This document shows positions 37,461-45,226 of a stretch of 53,369 nucleotides of DNA, one piece after another. The position numbers and the translations under genes are program-made. The notes below the pieces were generated by a model. It did not search any database. It was not told the origin of the DNA and was given only the letters and a program-made list of their open reading frames with translations. The stretch is from a virus: IMG/VR virus record IMGVR_UViG_3300001848_000569, positions 1 through 53,369 of that record. The stretch is one strand, 5' to 3'. Position 1 is the first letter of the stretch. Each line of letters opens with the position of its first letter.

Positions 37461-38315
37461 ATGAAAAAATCATTTTTTCTTTTTGTCATTCTTGCAATTT
37501 TTATTACTGCTTGCACTCGTATCACTCCCGGTAATGTAGGATTTAAAGTATCCTATTCTGGTAATTATCGAGGAGTAGACTCCATTCCTCTTGAAAACGG
37601 TTGGGTATGGTATTTTCCTTTTACCTCTCATGTTGTGTCTTTTCCTGTTAGTATGCAGCACGTTGTTTACTCTAATTCTACTCAAGAAGGGGGAGAAGAA
37701 AATCAAGAACTTACATTGGGTTGTAAAGGAGGTTCTGGCTTTTATGTTAATGTAGGTCTTAACTACACTATCATAGCCTCTAAAGCCTCTCATATCTATC
37801 TTAAGTATAAAACAGATGATCTTGATGTCCTTAATCAAGGTTATATCCGTAATACTGTTAGAAAAGTTATGAATGATTTAGCAGGTACTTACACAATGGA
37901 TAGTCTCTTATCAAATAGACCTTCTTATGAAAGAGAAGCTGAAGCACAGCTTAAGGTTATCCTTGGAAAGGATGGATTTGATATTAGTCAACTATCAATT
38001 CTAGACAATCCTCGTCCTACCGATAAGATGATAGCTCAATCTATTTCTAATAAGATTAGAGCCAAGCAAGATGCTGAAACTGAACAGATGAAAGTTCAAC
38101 AGTCTATTGCTCAAGCTAATCAAAAGATTGCAGAAGCTAAAGGTGATAGTGCTAGTAAGATGATTAATGCCGCAGGTACAGCTAAAGCTAATGCTCTTAT
38201 ACAACAGAGCTTAACAGATTTACTTATCCAAAAATTGTGGATTGAACGCTGGAATGGACAAGTTTCTCAGTATAATCTTGGTGGATCAACTCCCTTGATT
38301 CAAATACCTCATTAA
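37461..38315 (+). CDS. SPFH/prohibitin-like lipoprotein
   Basis: A 284-residue protein. The N-terminus MKKSFFLFVILAIFITAC is a lipoprotein signal with the lipid-accepting Cys18. An SPFH (prohibitin/stomatin) domain follows: RITPGNVGFKVSYSGNYRG, then WVWYFPFTSHVVSFPVSMQ and VNVGLNYTII. The C-terminal third is the typical long helical stalk with KMIAQSISNKIRAKQDAETEQ and AEAKGDSASKMINAAGTAKAN. Codons are less AT-extreme, suggesting high expression. Proteins of this class form ring-like membrane assemblies; in phages a role in protecting or reorganising the host membrane is conceivable. Confidence 0.85.
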   Translation: MKKSFFLFVILAIFITACTRITPGNVGFKVSYSGNYRGVDSIPLENGWVWYFPFTSHVVSFPVSMQHVVYSNSTQEGGEENQELTLGCKGGSGFYVNVGLNYTIIASKASHIYLKYKTDDLDVLNQGYIRNTVRKVMNDLAGTYTMDSLLSNRPSYEREAEAQLKVILGKDGFDISQLSILDNPRPTDKMIAQSISNKIRAKQDAETEQMKVQQSIAQANQKIAEAKGDSASKMINAAGTAKANALIQQSLTDLLIQKLWIERWNGQVSQYNLGGSTPLIQIPH

Positions 38316-38361
38316 TAAAATAATGGGCCGAAGTGGTGAAAATGGTAGACACGCAAGACTT

Positions 38362-39070
38362 TAACTATAATTAATTTTTTTAATGTTTTATAAGGAACAT
38401 AAATTATATGGACCATATCTTTCTAAAGATGGTAGATTAAGAATATATTTGAAATATCTAGATGGTACTAATACTACCATTTCTTACCCAAAGTATTTGG
38501 TGGAAAAAGAAATAAATAGAATTTTAAATATTAATGAAACCATTGATCACATTGATGGTAATCCTCTTAATAACGATCTAGATAATTTAAGAATAATAAA
38601 TAGAAAAGAACATTCTATTCAGGATATAAAAAGACTTTACGATATCAAAGTAAAGTGTATATATTGTGGGACTGATTTTATAATAAAAGGTAACAAAATT
38701 AGAGACAGAAATAGAAATGGAAAATCTGGTCCATTTTGTTCTAAATCTTGTACTGGAAAATATGGAAGAGAACTACAACTTAATAATATATCCAAATTAT
38801 CTTCAATACCCATTGAAAGAAAGAAATATAAAAAGAAAGAATTAATAGAAATTGAGCCTAATATAAGAAATTATATTAGTGAACAGTAGAATATCGGCGA
38901 AAGCTTACTTGAAAGGAGTTGCTAACACCGAGGCATAGGCTATAAATTTATTATAGATTCAGCCGTAGAGACTAAATGCTACTGCACCTAAAATAGAAAT
39001 ATCATGGTGAAGAAATAGTCCAGACCACAAATTTATATTTATATAAAGTAGTGAAAACTATAGTGGTAAG
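38362..39070 (+). other. Group I self-splicing intron with HNH gene
   Basis: 709 bases. The exon ends in U and the intron in G, as expected. The core at the 3' side has GTAGAGACTA (near 38963) and AAGAAATAGTCC (near 39009), which supply the two strands of P7, and GAGTT at 38916-38920, which can pair with the exon end GACUU to form P1. If so, the open reading frame 38383-38889 sits in the P1 loop. Splicing is autocatalytic, with guanosine as cofactor. Confidence 0.82.
38383..38889 (+). CDS. Intron-encoded HNH endonuclease
   Basis: A 168-residue protein. The HNH motif is at residues 54-77: IDHIDGNPLNNDLDNLR and KEHS, with the first His56 and the final His77. A C-terminal zinc finger has KCIYCG (Cys92, Cys95) and FCSKSCTG. 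A Lys-rich tail follows. The N-terminal ~45 residues are a strand-rich DNA-binding part (YKEHKLYGPYLSKDGRLR). The enzyme would cut tRNA-Leu genes without intron and so spread the intron. Its gene starts 21 bases into the intron and ends before the intron core. Confidence 0.85.
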   Translation: MFYKEHKLYGPYLSKDGRLRIYLKYLDGTNTTISYPKYLVEKEINRILNINETIDHIDGNPLNNDLDNLRIINRKEHSIQDIKRLYDIKVKCIYCGTDFIIKGNKIRDRNRNGKSGPFCSKSCTGKYGRELQLNNISKLSSIPIERKKYKKKELIEIEPNIRNYISEQ

Positions 39071-39151
39071 AAAATCTTGTTGTCCGTAAAAGGCAGTGTG
39101 GGTTCGAGTCCCACCTTCGGTACTAAATTTAAAATATAATAGCTAAAATAA

Positions 39152-39583
39152 ATGAATAATTTGTATAAGCCTTTAAAACCTTATCTTTATTTAGAAGATG
39201 AGGAATATGAAGAAAAAAGAAAAGAGTTATATTCAGGAGAAGAAATGACTTTTAGTATAATAAATGAAGTTATTTCTAATTATAAATTAGAAGATGGGTG
39301 TGTTTTAAAAGATTTTATTATTTGTTGTAGAGGATCATATGAAGACTTTGATAAAGAAATGTATTTATCTGTTATTTATAAAAAACCTTTATCTTCTAAT
39401 AAAAAGAAGCAAGTTATAAGAAATAATAATATACGAAGAAAAGAATATAAGAAAAAATTAGAGGAATTTAAAGTGAGATACAAGGAATGGAAAGAATGGG
39501 AATCAAAAAAATCCGAAAGAAAAAAAGAATACCGTAAACAAACTTATATAAAACTTAAAAAAGAATTTGAAGATGGTCAATAA
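39152..39583 (+). CDS. Hypothetical charged protein, 143 aa
   Basis: A Glu/Lys-rich protein: acidic start (YLYLEDEEYEEKRKELYSG), a middle with CVLKDFIICCRGSY and YLSVIYKKPLSS, and a long basic helix (KKKLEEFKVRYKEWKEWESKKSERKKEYRKQ). It overlaps the next small gene by eleven bases. No family is recognised. Confidence 0.6.
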   Translation: MNNLYKPLKPYLYLEDEEYEEKRKELYSGEEMTFSIINEVISNYKLEDGCVLKDFIICCRGSYEDFDKEMYLSVIYKKPLSSNKKKQVIRNNNIRRKEYKKKLEEFKVRYKEWKEWESKKSERKKEYRKQTYIKLKKEFEDGQ

Positions 39584-39788
39584 ATATGTAGATCGCTTAG
39601 CTTCTGAATGAAAAACTCGTGGTATTTTTAGTAAGGGATTAGACAAATTATCTAACTACTTTGATGGTATTTATTGTACAAATGGCGTAAAAGATTTAGA
39701 TGATATTGATATTGAACTAGGAGAACCAAGTAGCCAACGCCAGATAAATTTTCTTAATGATAAAGTTAAACAATTAAATATTTATTAA
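39573..39788 (+). CDS. Small protein with in-frame TGA at codon 13
   Basis: ATG at 39573, TGA at 39609-39611, and an open frame to TAA at 39786-39788, 71 residues if read through. The start VDRLASE followed by the TGA and KTRGIF resembles a common Bacteroidetes-phage phrase 'LAxEWKxxG', in which tryptophan stands at the TGA position. The rest (YCTNGVKDLDDIDIELG, SSQRQINFLNDKVKQL) reads as normal protein. A nonsense mutation is the alternative. It overlaps its upstream neighbour by 11 bases. Confidence 0.55.
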
Positions 39789-39799
39789 ATAAAAAACTA

Positions 39800-39858
39800 A
39801 AGCAAGGGGAAGTAAGAGACTGGGGGTGTCCTCGATCAACTTTTCCTTGCTTGTTTTT
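39800..39858 (+). terminator. Strong terminator before the replication module
   Basis: AAGCAAGG at 39800 pairs with CCTTGCTT at 39845, extended by GGAAGT/ACTTTTCC, and is followed by GTTTTT. The ~30-base loop contains GGGGGTGTCCTC, which can itself pair, so an attenuator with alternative folds is possible. Confidence 0.75.
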
Positions 39859-39881
39859 AAAACTAAAAGATATAAGTATAA

Positions 39882-40061
39882 ATGAAATATGAAACTTTAA
39901 GAGCTAATACATTTGAACTCCTTTGGGATGAATATCAAGATTATTTAAAAAAATATCCTGTTGCTGGGTATGGAACTACTGTAATTAATATAGGTAAAGT
40001 ATTACTTAACGGACCAAATACATATTGGTTACAACTCTCTAGAAATGCATCATCTGACTAA
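39882..40061 (+). CDS. Small protein, 59 aa
   Basis: ATG at 39882, TAA at 40059-40061. The product (YETLRANTFELLWDEYQDYL; VINIGKVLLNGPNTYWLQL) has a helical start and a short beta end. It overlaps the next gene by 17 bases. No family is recognised. Confidence 0.55.
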   Translation: MKYETLRANTFELLWDEYQDYLKKYPVAGYGTTVINIGKVLLNGPNTYWLQLSRNASSD

Positions 40062-40290
40062 ATTTATTAAAAAGTTAAAAGAAGACTTTAAAACTTTTTT
40101 ATTTGATAAGGATAATTCAATAGAAGCAATTCAAAAAAATATTAATTACATTGATATACAAAAGGTAATTAATAAACTTGAAGGTTATTCTGATGATATT
40201 TTACACCATGCTTATCTTATTTATAATGAACATGGATTTTTTAAAGCAATAGTTTATTTAAAATCTAAACGTATACAAAATGCCGCATGA
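40045..40290 (+). CDS. Small helical protein, 81 aa
   Basis: Lys/Asp-rich helices (LTKFIKKLKEDFKTFLFDKDN; IDIQKVINKLEGYSDDILHHAYLIY). The stop TGA lies inside the next gene. No family is recognised. Confidence 0.55.
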   Translation: MHHLTKFIKKLKEDFKTFLFDKDNSIEAIQKNINYIDIQKVINKLEGYSDDILHHAYLIYNEHGFFKAIVYLKSKRIQNAA

Positions 40291-40477
40291 ACCTTTTAAA
40301 TGTGTTAAGGCACGTACAATGGAAGAACAAAGATTAGGAGAATATGTTCTTTATCATGAAGATAACCCAAAACAAGTTCTCGCATTTCACCCAAAGCATC
40401 TTTCTGAAGCTCAAAGATTGTATTTGGTTAATACTCTTAATGGAATTAAAAAATATAAATGGCCTAGTAAAATCTAA
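40280..40477 (+). CDS. Small protein, 65 aa
   Basis: A basic protein with aromatic residues (EPFKCVKARTMEEQRLGEYVLYHED; LSEAQRLYLVNTLNGIKK). It overlaps the previous gene by 11 bases. No family is recognised. Confidence 0.55.
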   Translation: MPHEPFKCVKARTMEEQRLGEYVLYHEDNPKQVLAFHPKHLSEAQRLYLVNTLNGIKKYKWPSKI

Positions 40478-40480
40478 ATT

Positions 40481-40804
40481 ATGAAAGTAAAATTTAAAAC
40501 TGGTGAAAGTATTATTGTTCAATTTGAACATTTTCAAGGTGAAAAAATAAGAGAAACTTATTGTCATATATCGGAATGGGATGATTTAAATAAAGAGAAA
40601 AATCTTATTTCTGAAGGAAGGTCTAAATGTAATAAATTAGATAGTTTTAATAAAAACTTTGCTCGTAAATTGTCTCTTCGCAGAGCTTTAGAGAATACTC
40701 ACTATACAAAAGAAGAAAGAAAACAAATTTGGTTTATTTATAATAATGAGGTTTCATCAAAGTATAAGTGGAAATGGCAAGAAGAAAGCGAGGTAGCTAT
40801 GTAA
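40481..40804 (+). CDS. Small protein with S-adenosyl-free DNA-binding-like charge, unknown
   Basis: A 107-residue basic protein: a beta-strand pair (KVKFKTGESIIVQFEHFQG; IRETYCHISEWDDL) and then Lys/Arg-rich helices that include NFARKLSLRRALENTHYTKEERKQIW. The helical part, 'R+LSLrRAL...ftk.eR..iW..y' is a pattern common in small conserved Bacteroidetes phage proteins of unknown function. Its end overlaps the next gene by 31 bases. Confidence 0.6.
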   Translation: MKVKFKTGESIIVQFEHFQGEKIRETYCHISEWDDLNKEKNLISEGRSKCNKLDSFNKNFARKLSLRRALENTHYTKEERKQIWFIYNNEVSSKYKWKWQEESEVAM

Positions 40805-41031
40805 AAATAAAGGAAAAAATTAATTCTTTTTCTTTAGAGAAAAGGCTATATGTTAGTGATATAATAAAATCTTATAAAACTTTATCTCCTGATCAAATAG
40901 TGGTTAAATTAAGAATGGAACATCAAATTCCAATGAATAAGGAAATGGTTGAAGAAATTATTAATGACCCTATGGAAGCAGAATATTATGATATTGCCTT
41001 AAATAAAAGTATAAATAATATATTTTACTAA
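40774..41031 (+). CDS. Small basic protein, 85 aa
   Basis: I use the ATG at 40774 (MARRKRGSYVKIKEK) rather than a GTG six bases before it. A basic start is followed by helices with SLEKRLYVSDIIKSYKTLSPDQIVVKLRMEHQIPMNKEMVEEI, which could be a helix-turn-helix. It ends TAATG into the next gene. It may be a DNA-binding regulator of the replication module. Confidence 0.5.
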   Translation: MARRKRGSYVKIKEKINSFSLEKRLYVSDIIKSYKTLSPDQIVVKLRMEHQIPMNKEMVEEIINDPMEAEYYDIALNKSINNIFY

Positions 41032-41591
41032 TGATCAAAATTAGTATTGAAAATTTAAATAAACATTTTTTAACCCCAGATGAAATATTATTTTTATATC
41101 TTCTTACTACGGAGTTTCAACTTTCTTCTTCGATTAATCTTTCTATTAGAGATAATTTTTTAATAGATAATCGCCTAATTATAAAAAGTTCTGATAATAA
41201 AATAAGTATTACTAAATATGGTTTAGAACTACTTAAAGACTTTGAAATAATTGAGGGTGAAAAGATATTAATGGCAGATGAATTAATGGAATTTTGTCAA
41301 GAATATAGAAATTTATTTCCATCTGGGGTTACAAGTGGTGGAAGATTGGTTAAAGGAGATAAGGCTGGGGTTTATCGTAAAATGAAGAAATTTATCTTAA
41401 ATCATCCCGGAGTATCTTTTGAAAGTATTTTAAATGTTACTAGATCTTATATTAGTAAATTTGAAGGTAATTACTCTTTTTTAACTTGTGCTGATTATTT
41501 AATTGAAAAAGATGGATTAAGTCAATTATCAGGATTAGTTGAGCAAGGACAAGTTAATGTTACTACTAGTATAGAAGAAAGGAGGTTATAA
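41031..41591 (+). CDS. Replication-associated protein upstream of helicase
   Basis: A 186-residue protein. Residues 10-70 form a winged-helix-like unit (LTPDEILFLYLLTTEFQL; ITKYGLELLKDFEI), and the C-terminal half (VYRKMKKFILNHPGVSFESILNVTRSYISKFEG) is helical with a compact end. It is directly coupled to the helicase gene by TAATG. Position and architecture suggest a helicase loader or accessory factor, without a recognised family. Confidence 0.55.
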   Translation: MIKISIENLNKHFLTPDEILFLYLLTTEFQLSSSINLSIRDNFLIDNRLIIKSSDNKISITKYGLELLKDFEIIEGEKILMADELMEFCQEYRNLFPSGVTSGGRLVKGDKAGVYRKMKKFILNHPGVSFESILNVTRSYISKFEGNYSFLTCADYLIEKDGLSQLSGLVEQGQVNVTTSIEERRL

Positions 41592-42697
41592 TGATATATG
41601 ATAGAGTAAAAGAAGAATTACTCATAAATAAAAAAATAAGAAAAGATGGGAGATACATTGCTATACCTTGGCCGAATATGCCTAAATTAAGTAGTGTAAT
41701 ACCCGGTATTCAAAGGAGTAGATATATAATTGTAACGGCAAATTCAAAGGTCGGTAAAACGCAGATTGGAGATTTCTTATTTTTATATGAACCACTTGAT
41801 TTTCTTTCTTCTCATCCCGATGCTAAACTTAAGATTAAAATATTCTATTTCTCTTTAGAAATAAGCAAGGAGGATAAAATTCTTCAAATGATTTCTAACA
41901 GAATATTTAAAGATTATCAGATTACTATTTCTACTGATAATCTTAGATCTTATTTTAACGGGTATATTCTTGAAGATAAATTAGTAGAAATTATATCTTC
42001 TTATGAAGAATATTTTAGATGGGTTGAAACAGTTGTGGAGTTTATAGACCAAGTAAGAAATCCTTATGGAATTTACAAACTAATAAGAGATTATGCTAAA
42101 ACGCATGGTAAGTTCTATAAAAATGATGGTACAGAGGTAATTATGAATAATGGTGAAAATCTAATGTATGATTATTATGTCCCAAATGATCCAGAAGAAC
42201 AGGTTTTGATAATAGTTGATAATTTTAATTTATTACAACCTGAAAAAGGAGAAGATCTTTGGTCTGCAATGCATAAATTTTCATCAGATTATGCTCTTAA
42301 AATAAGAGATAATTTTAAATATACCTTAATAGGTATACAGCAACAAGCTGCTGATCAGGAAAAACAACAATTTACTTTTAAAGGAAATAGTATTATTGAA
42401 AAAATAAGGCCATCAGCAGATGGATTAGGTGATTGTAAACTTACAGCTAGAGATTGTGATTTAATGATTGGTTTATTTGCTCCTTATAGATATAAAATAG
42501 TAACATATCCTATTAATGGTGGGTATGATATAAATAAATTAAAAGATAATTATCGTGAGCTTTCTATTCTTTTAAATAGAAGAGGAGGTGGTAATATCAA
42601 TTTAGATTTATATTTTAATGGTGCAGCCAATTATTTTGAAGAACTACCAGCACCTAATAGTAAGAAAATGATAGAAATTTATAACCAATTACAATAA
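41591..42697 (+). CDS. DnaB-like replicative helicase (RecA-fold ATPase)
   Basis: A 368-residue protein. Walker A is at residues 48-58 (VTANSKVGKTQ), followed by a strand with IKIFYFSLEISKEDKI, which is the DnaB-type 'SLEM' motif. Walker B is in LIIVDNFNLLQ near residue 210, and GIQQQAADQEKQQ farther on resembles motif H4. There is no N-terminal DnaB domain, so it is a short single-domain form typical of crAss-like phages. It would unwind the phage DNA at the fork, with the primase and polymerase of this module. Confidence 0.8.
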   Translation: MIYDRVKEELLINKKIRKDGRYIAIPWPNMPKLSSVIPGIQRSRYIIVTANSKVGKTQIGDFLFLYEPLDFLSSHPDAKLKIKIFYFSLEISKEDKILQMISNRIFKDYQITISTDNLRSYFNGYILEDKLVEIISSYEEYFRWVETVVEFIDQVRNPYGIYKLIRDYAKTHGKFYKNDGTEVIMNNGENLMYDYYVPNDPEEQVLIIVDNFNLLQPEKGEDLWSAMHKFSSDYALKIRDNFKYTLIGIQQQAADQEKQQFTFKGNSIIEKIRPSADGLGDCKLTARDCDLMIGLFAPYRYKIVTYPINGGYDINKLKDNYRELSILLNRRGGGNINLDLYFNGAANYFEELPAPNSKKMIEIYNQLQ

Positions 42698-42700
42698 TTA

Positions 42701-43447
42701 ATGGAAGAAACTTTTGTACTACCTACAGCTCCTATAGAAGCAAGTATAAAATCACCAAAAGTACTTATAATCTATAGCAAACCTAAGACTGGTAAAACCA
42801 CTCTTTTATCAGCTTTAAATAACTGTTTAATATTAGATACTGAACATGGTTCAGATTATGTTTCAGCTTTAAAAGTTAAGATTGAAACTGCACAAGATTT
42901 GAAAAGATGCGGAGATGCTATTTTAAAAGCTGGAAAACCTTATAAATATGTAGCAATAGATACGGTAACTGCACTTGAGGATATTGCTCTTAGTGTAGCT
43001 TTAGCAAAATATAAAGATACACCAATTGGTAAAAACTTTGGTAGTAGGCCGGGAGAAGATTCTGTGCTAAAATTACCCAATGGAGCAGGTTATTATTGGT
43101 TAAGAATAGCTATGGAATCCTTAACCAATTATATTGAGACTCTTGCTCCATATACTATTATTTGTGCTCATCTTAAAGAAAAGCTTTTAACTATTGATTC
43201 TAAAGAAGTATCAGCAGCAGATTTAGATTTAACTGGAAAAGTTAAAAATATTATTTGTGCTAATGCGGATGCTATAGGATTATTAAAACGAGAAGGAAAT
43301 AAAACGATATTAAGTTTTAAAACTAGCGATATTGTAACATGTGGAGCTAGACCCGAACACTTAAGAAACCAAGAATTTGTAATGTTACAATCAAACGATA
43401 AAAATCAAATAGAAGAAATAGGTTGGAATAAAATATATATTGATTAA
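42701..43447 (+). CDS. Sak4-like RecA-fold ATPase
   Basis: A 248-residue protein with Walker A SKPKTGKTTLL at residues 26-36, then CLILDTEHGSDYVSAL and Walker B-type KYVAIDTVTALEDI. This is the AAA_24/Sak4 single-strand annealing or recombination ATPase found next to SSB in many phages. It lies four bases after the helicase and just before the single-strand-binding candidate. It may load or act with that protein in recombination-dependent replication. Confidence 0.8.
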   Translation: MEETFVLPTAPIEASIKSPKVLIIYSKPKTGKTTLLSALNNCLILDTEHGSDYVSALKVKIETAQDLKRCGDAILKAGKPYKYVAIDTVTALEDIALSVALAKYKDTPIGKNFGSRPGEDSVLKLPNGAGYYWLRIAMESLTNYIETLAPYTIICAHLKEKLLTIDSKEVSAADLDLTGKVKNIICANADAIGLLKREGNKTILSFKTSDIVTCGARPEHLRNQEFVMLQSNDKNQIEEIGWNKIYID

Positions 43448-43482
43448 ATAAATTAAAATTTTAAAAATTAAAAAGTTAAATT

Positions 43483-44241
43483 ATGGCAATTACAGTTAAT
43501 GAAAATGAAAGTAAACCAAAGAGTAACAAATATCATGGTATTACTACTTTTAATGTTGTGTGTGTAAATCCTACTAAGGACGAAATGAATGAAATGGGGA
43601 TTAAAACTGACAAAGATCCCTCATATTTAAACACCGAAAGAGGTAATACTAGAATTGATATTTATTTGGAAAATACTACTGTTAAAACTAAAGCTACCTT
43701 CTTTTTATCAGTTGGTAAAGAATCTACTAAAAATCCCGGTAGTTTTCAATGGGTTGATAAATTTGGTAATTTCCAGTGGGGTACTGAACCAAGTAAAATT
43801 GGTCCAAGTAGAACTGTTAATGTTGGTGGTAAAGATATTACCTTTATCTTTGATCAAGAGAGTGCTAGAAAGGCATATGCTGGCGAAGAAGCACTTACTA
43901 ATTTTATTAGAGCTATCGGTTGTGTAGAAAAGGATCAGGAATGTCGTTTGGACACTATTGAGTCTATTTTTACTAAAGGTGATATTTCTGAAATAGCTTC
44001 TATTATTAATTCAGTTAAATCCACTAATTCTGTTTGGGCAGCTGTGGGTATTACTGGTAATGGATATTATAATATCTATAATAAGAAGTTTTTACCCGGA
44101 TTTGTTAAGAGTGTAGTTTCTATTGCGAATGCTATTCAAAAAGATAGTTATGCAAAAGAAAATTATGGTGTTTATCCTTATAATTTTGTACAAGAGGGGT
44201 CTGAACAACCAAAAGTTTCTTCTGAAACTAGTCCTTTCTAA
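43483..44241 (+). CDS. Single-stranded DNA-binding protein candidate
   Basis: A 252-residue beta-rich protein (HGITTFNVVCVNPTKDEM; KATFFLSVGKESTKNPGSFQW; TFIFDQESARKAY), ending in a flexible acidic tail that closes with SSETSPF. A terminal Pro-Phe after an acidic/polar stretch recalls the SSB C-terminal hook. Codons suggest high expression. Position between Sak4-like ATPase and primase is the usual one for the crAss-like DNA-binding protein. The OB-fold itself cannot be proved from motifs. Confidence 0.6.
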   Translation: MAITVNENESKPKSNKYHGITTFNVVCVNPTKDEMNEMGIKTDKDPSYLNTERGNTRIDIYLENTTVKTKATFFLSVGKESTKNPGSFQWVDKFGNFQWGTEPSKIGPSRTVNVGGKDITFIFDQESARKAYAGEEALTNFIRAIGCVEKDQECRLDTIESIFTKGDISEIASIINSVKSTNSVWAAVGITGNGYYNIYNKKFLPGFVKSVVSIANAIQKDSYAKENYGVYPYNFVQEGSEQPKVSSETSPF

Positions 44242-44260
44242 ATTTTATAAAGCTTAAATA

Positions 44261-45226
44261 ATGGTCAATATAGAATTAGCAATAACAAAGGAGTTAATCC
44301 TTAAAAAATGTTCACAAGAACAGATATATAGTCATTATTTAGGTAAATATAAAATTGGATCTGCCATGAAGTGCCCTTGGAGAGAAGATAGAACTCCTAG
44401 TTTTTCACTTTTCTATAACTCAACTGGGGTACTTCTATGGATAGACCATAGTTATCATGAAATAGGAAACGTATTTCAATTAGTCCAAAGAATATTTAAT
44501 TTGAGGTTTGTGGAGACTCTAAAGAAAATATCAGTTGATTTACATTTAAATACTATTACAAATTTTAATAATAATCCACTTGTAATAAGTTATATACATA
44601 ACAATCCGGTAGAATTTTCAGATGAAGAAAGACCATTTACTAGTATTGATTTACAATATTGGGAAAACTATGGTATAAGTCAAAAAACACTATTTAAGTA
44701 TAATATATTTGCTATTAATAAGCTATTTATTAATGGTAAGTGGAAATGGTCATATAGCAATTCTTGTCCTATTTATAAGTTTTTAGATCAAGAATCTATT
44801 AAATACTATAGACCACTAGCTCCAAAACATAGTAAATGGAAAGGAAATGGTGTTAATATTATACAAGGATGGGAACAATTACCAAAGGGAAAACTAGATA
44901 TGTTAGTAATTACCAAGGCTAGAAAAGATATAATGACCCTAGATGAGTTAGGTATATTTTCCATAGCTACTATTACTGAAAGTAAAAAATTTACCACTGA
45001 ACAAATATCTAATATAAAAGATAAGGCAAACATTATTGTGAGTGTTTTTGATAATGACGTTTGTGGCTTAAAACAAAAAGTTTACCTAGAATCATTTGGT
45101 ATTAAAGGTTTTATCATAGAAGAAAAAAGTAAATTAAATAAAAGATTGGATATTTCGGATTTTAGAAAAGAATATGGTAAAGAAAAATTAATAAATAAAT
45201 TAAAAAGTTTTAAAATTTTAAAGTAA
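44261..45226 (+). CDS. DnaG-type primase
   Basis: A 321-residue protein. The N-terminal zinc-ribbon-like domain has MKCPWREDRTPSFSLF and the later His pair DHSYHEIGNVFQLVQRIF. The TOPRIM-type catalytic domain shows LVITKARKDIMTLDELG (in which Lys replaces the usual Glu-Gly) and SVFDNDVCGLKQK with the D-x-D pair, followed by DISDFRKEYG. This reduced primase form is common in Bacteroidetes phages. It ends by TAATG overlap into the ubiquitin-like modifier gene, so they share a transcript. Confidence 0.8.
   Translation: MVNIELAITKELILKKCSQEQIYSHYLGKYKIGSAMKCPWREDRTPSFSLFYNSTGVLLWIDHSYHEIGNVFQLVQRIFNLRFVETLKKISVDLHLNTITNFNNNPLVISYIHNNPVEFSDEERPFTSIDLQYWENYGISQKTLFKYNIFAINKLFINGKWKWSYSNSCPIYKFLDQESIKYYRPLAPKHSKWKGNGVNIIQGWEQLPKGKLDMLVITKARKDIMTLDELGIFSIATITESKKFTTEQISNIKDKANIIVSVFDNDVCGLKQKVYLESFGIKGFIIEEKSKLNKRLDISDFRKEYGKEKLINKLKSFKILK

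Larger units (their letters stand above)
38327..39122 (+). tRNA. tRNA-Leu (anticodon TAA) interrupted by a group I intron
   Basis: The 5' exon (38327-38361) has acceptor GCCGAAG, a leucine-type D arm and the first half of the anticodon arm, CAAGA-CTT. The 3' exon (39071-39122) starts AAAATCTTG, continues with a variable arm TGTC/GGCA, a T arm GTGGG/CCCAC, and acceptor CTTCGGT. Joined, the anticodon stem CAAGA/TCTTG closes a seven-base loop CTTAAAA with anticodon TAA. The split lies between bases 34 and 35, the site used by the cyanobacterial and plastid tRNA-Leu introns. Confidence 0.88.

Noticed and set aside
37470-38204. Minus-strand frames opposite the SPFH lipoprotein
   Set aside because: They are antisense to a gene with clear lipobox and SPFH pattern and show no features of their own.
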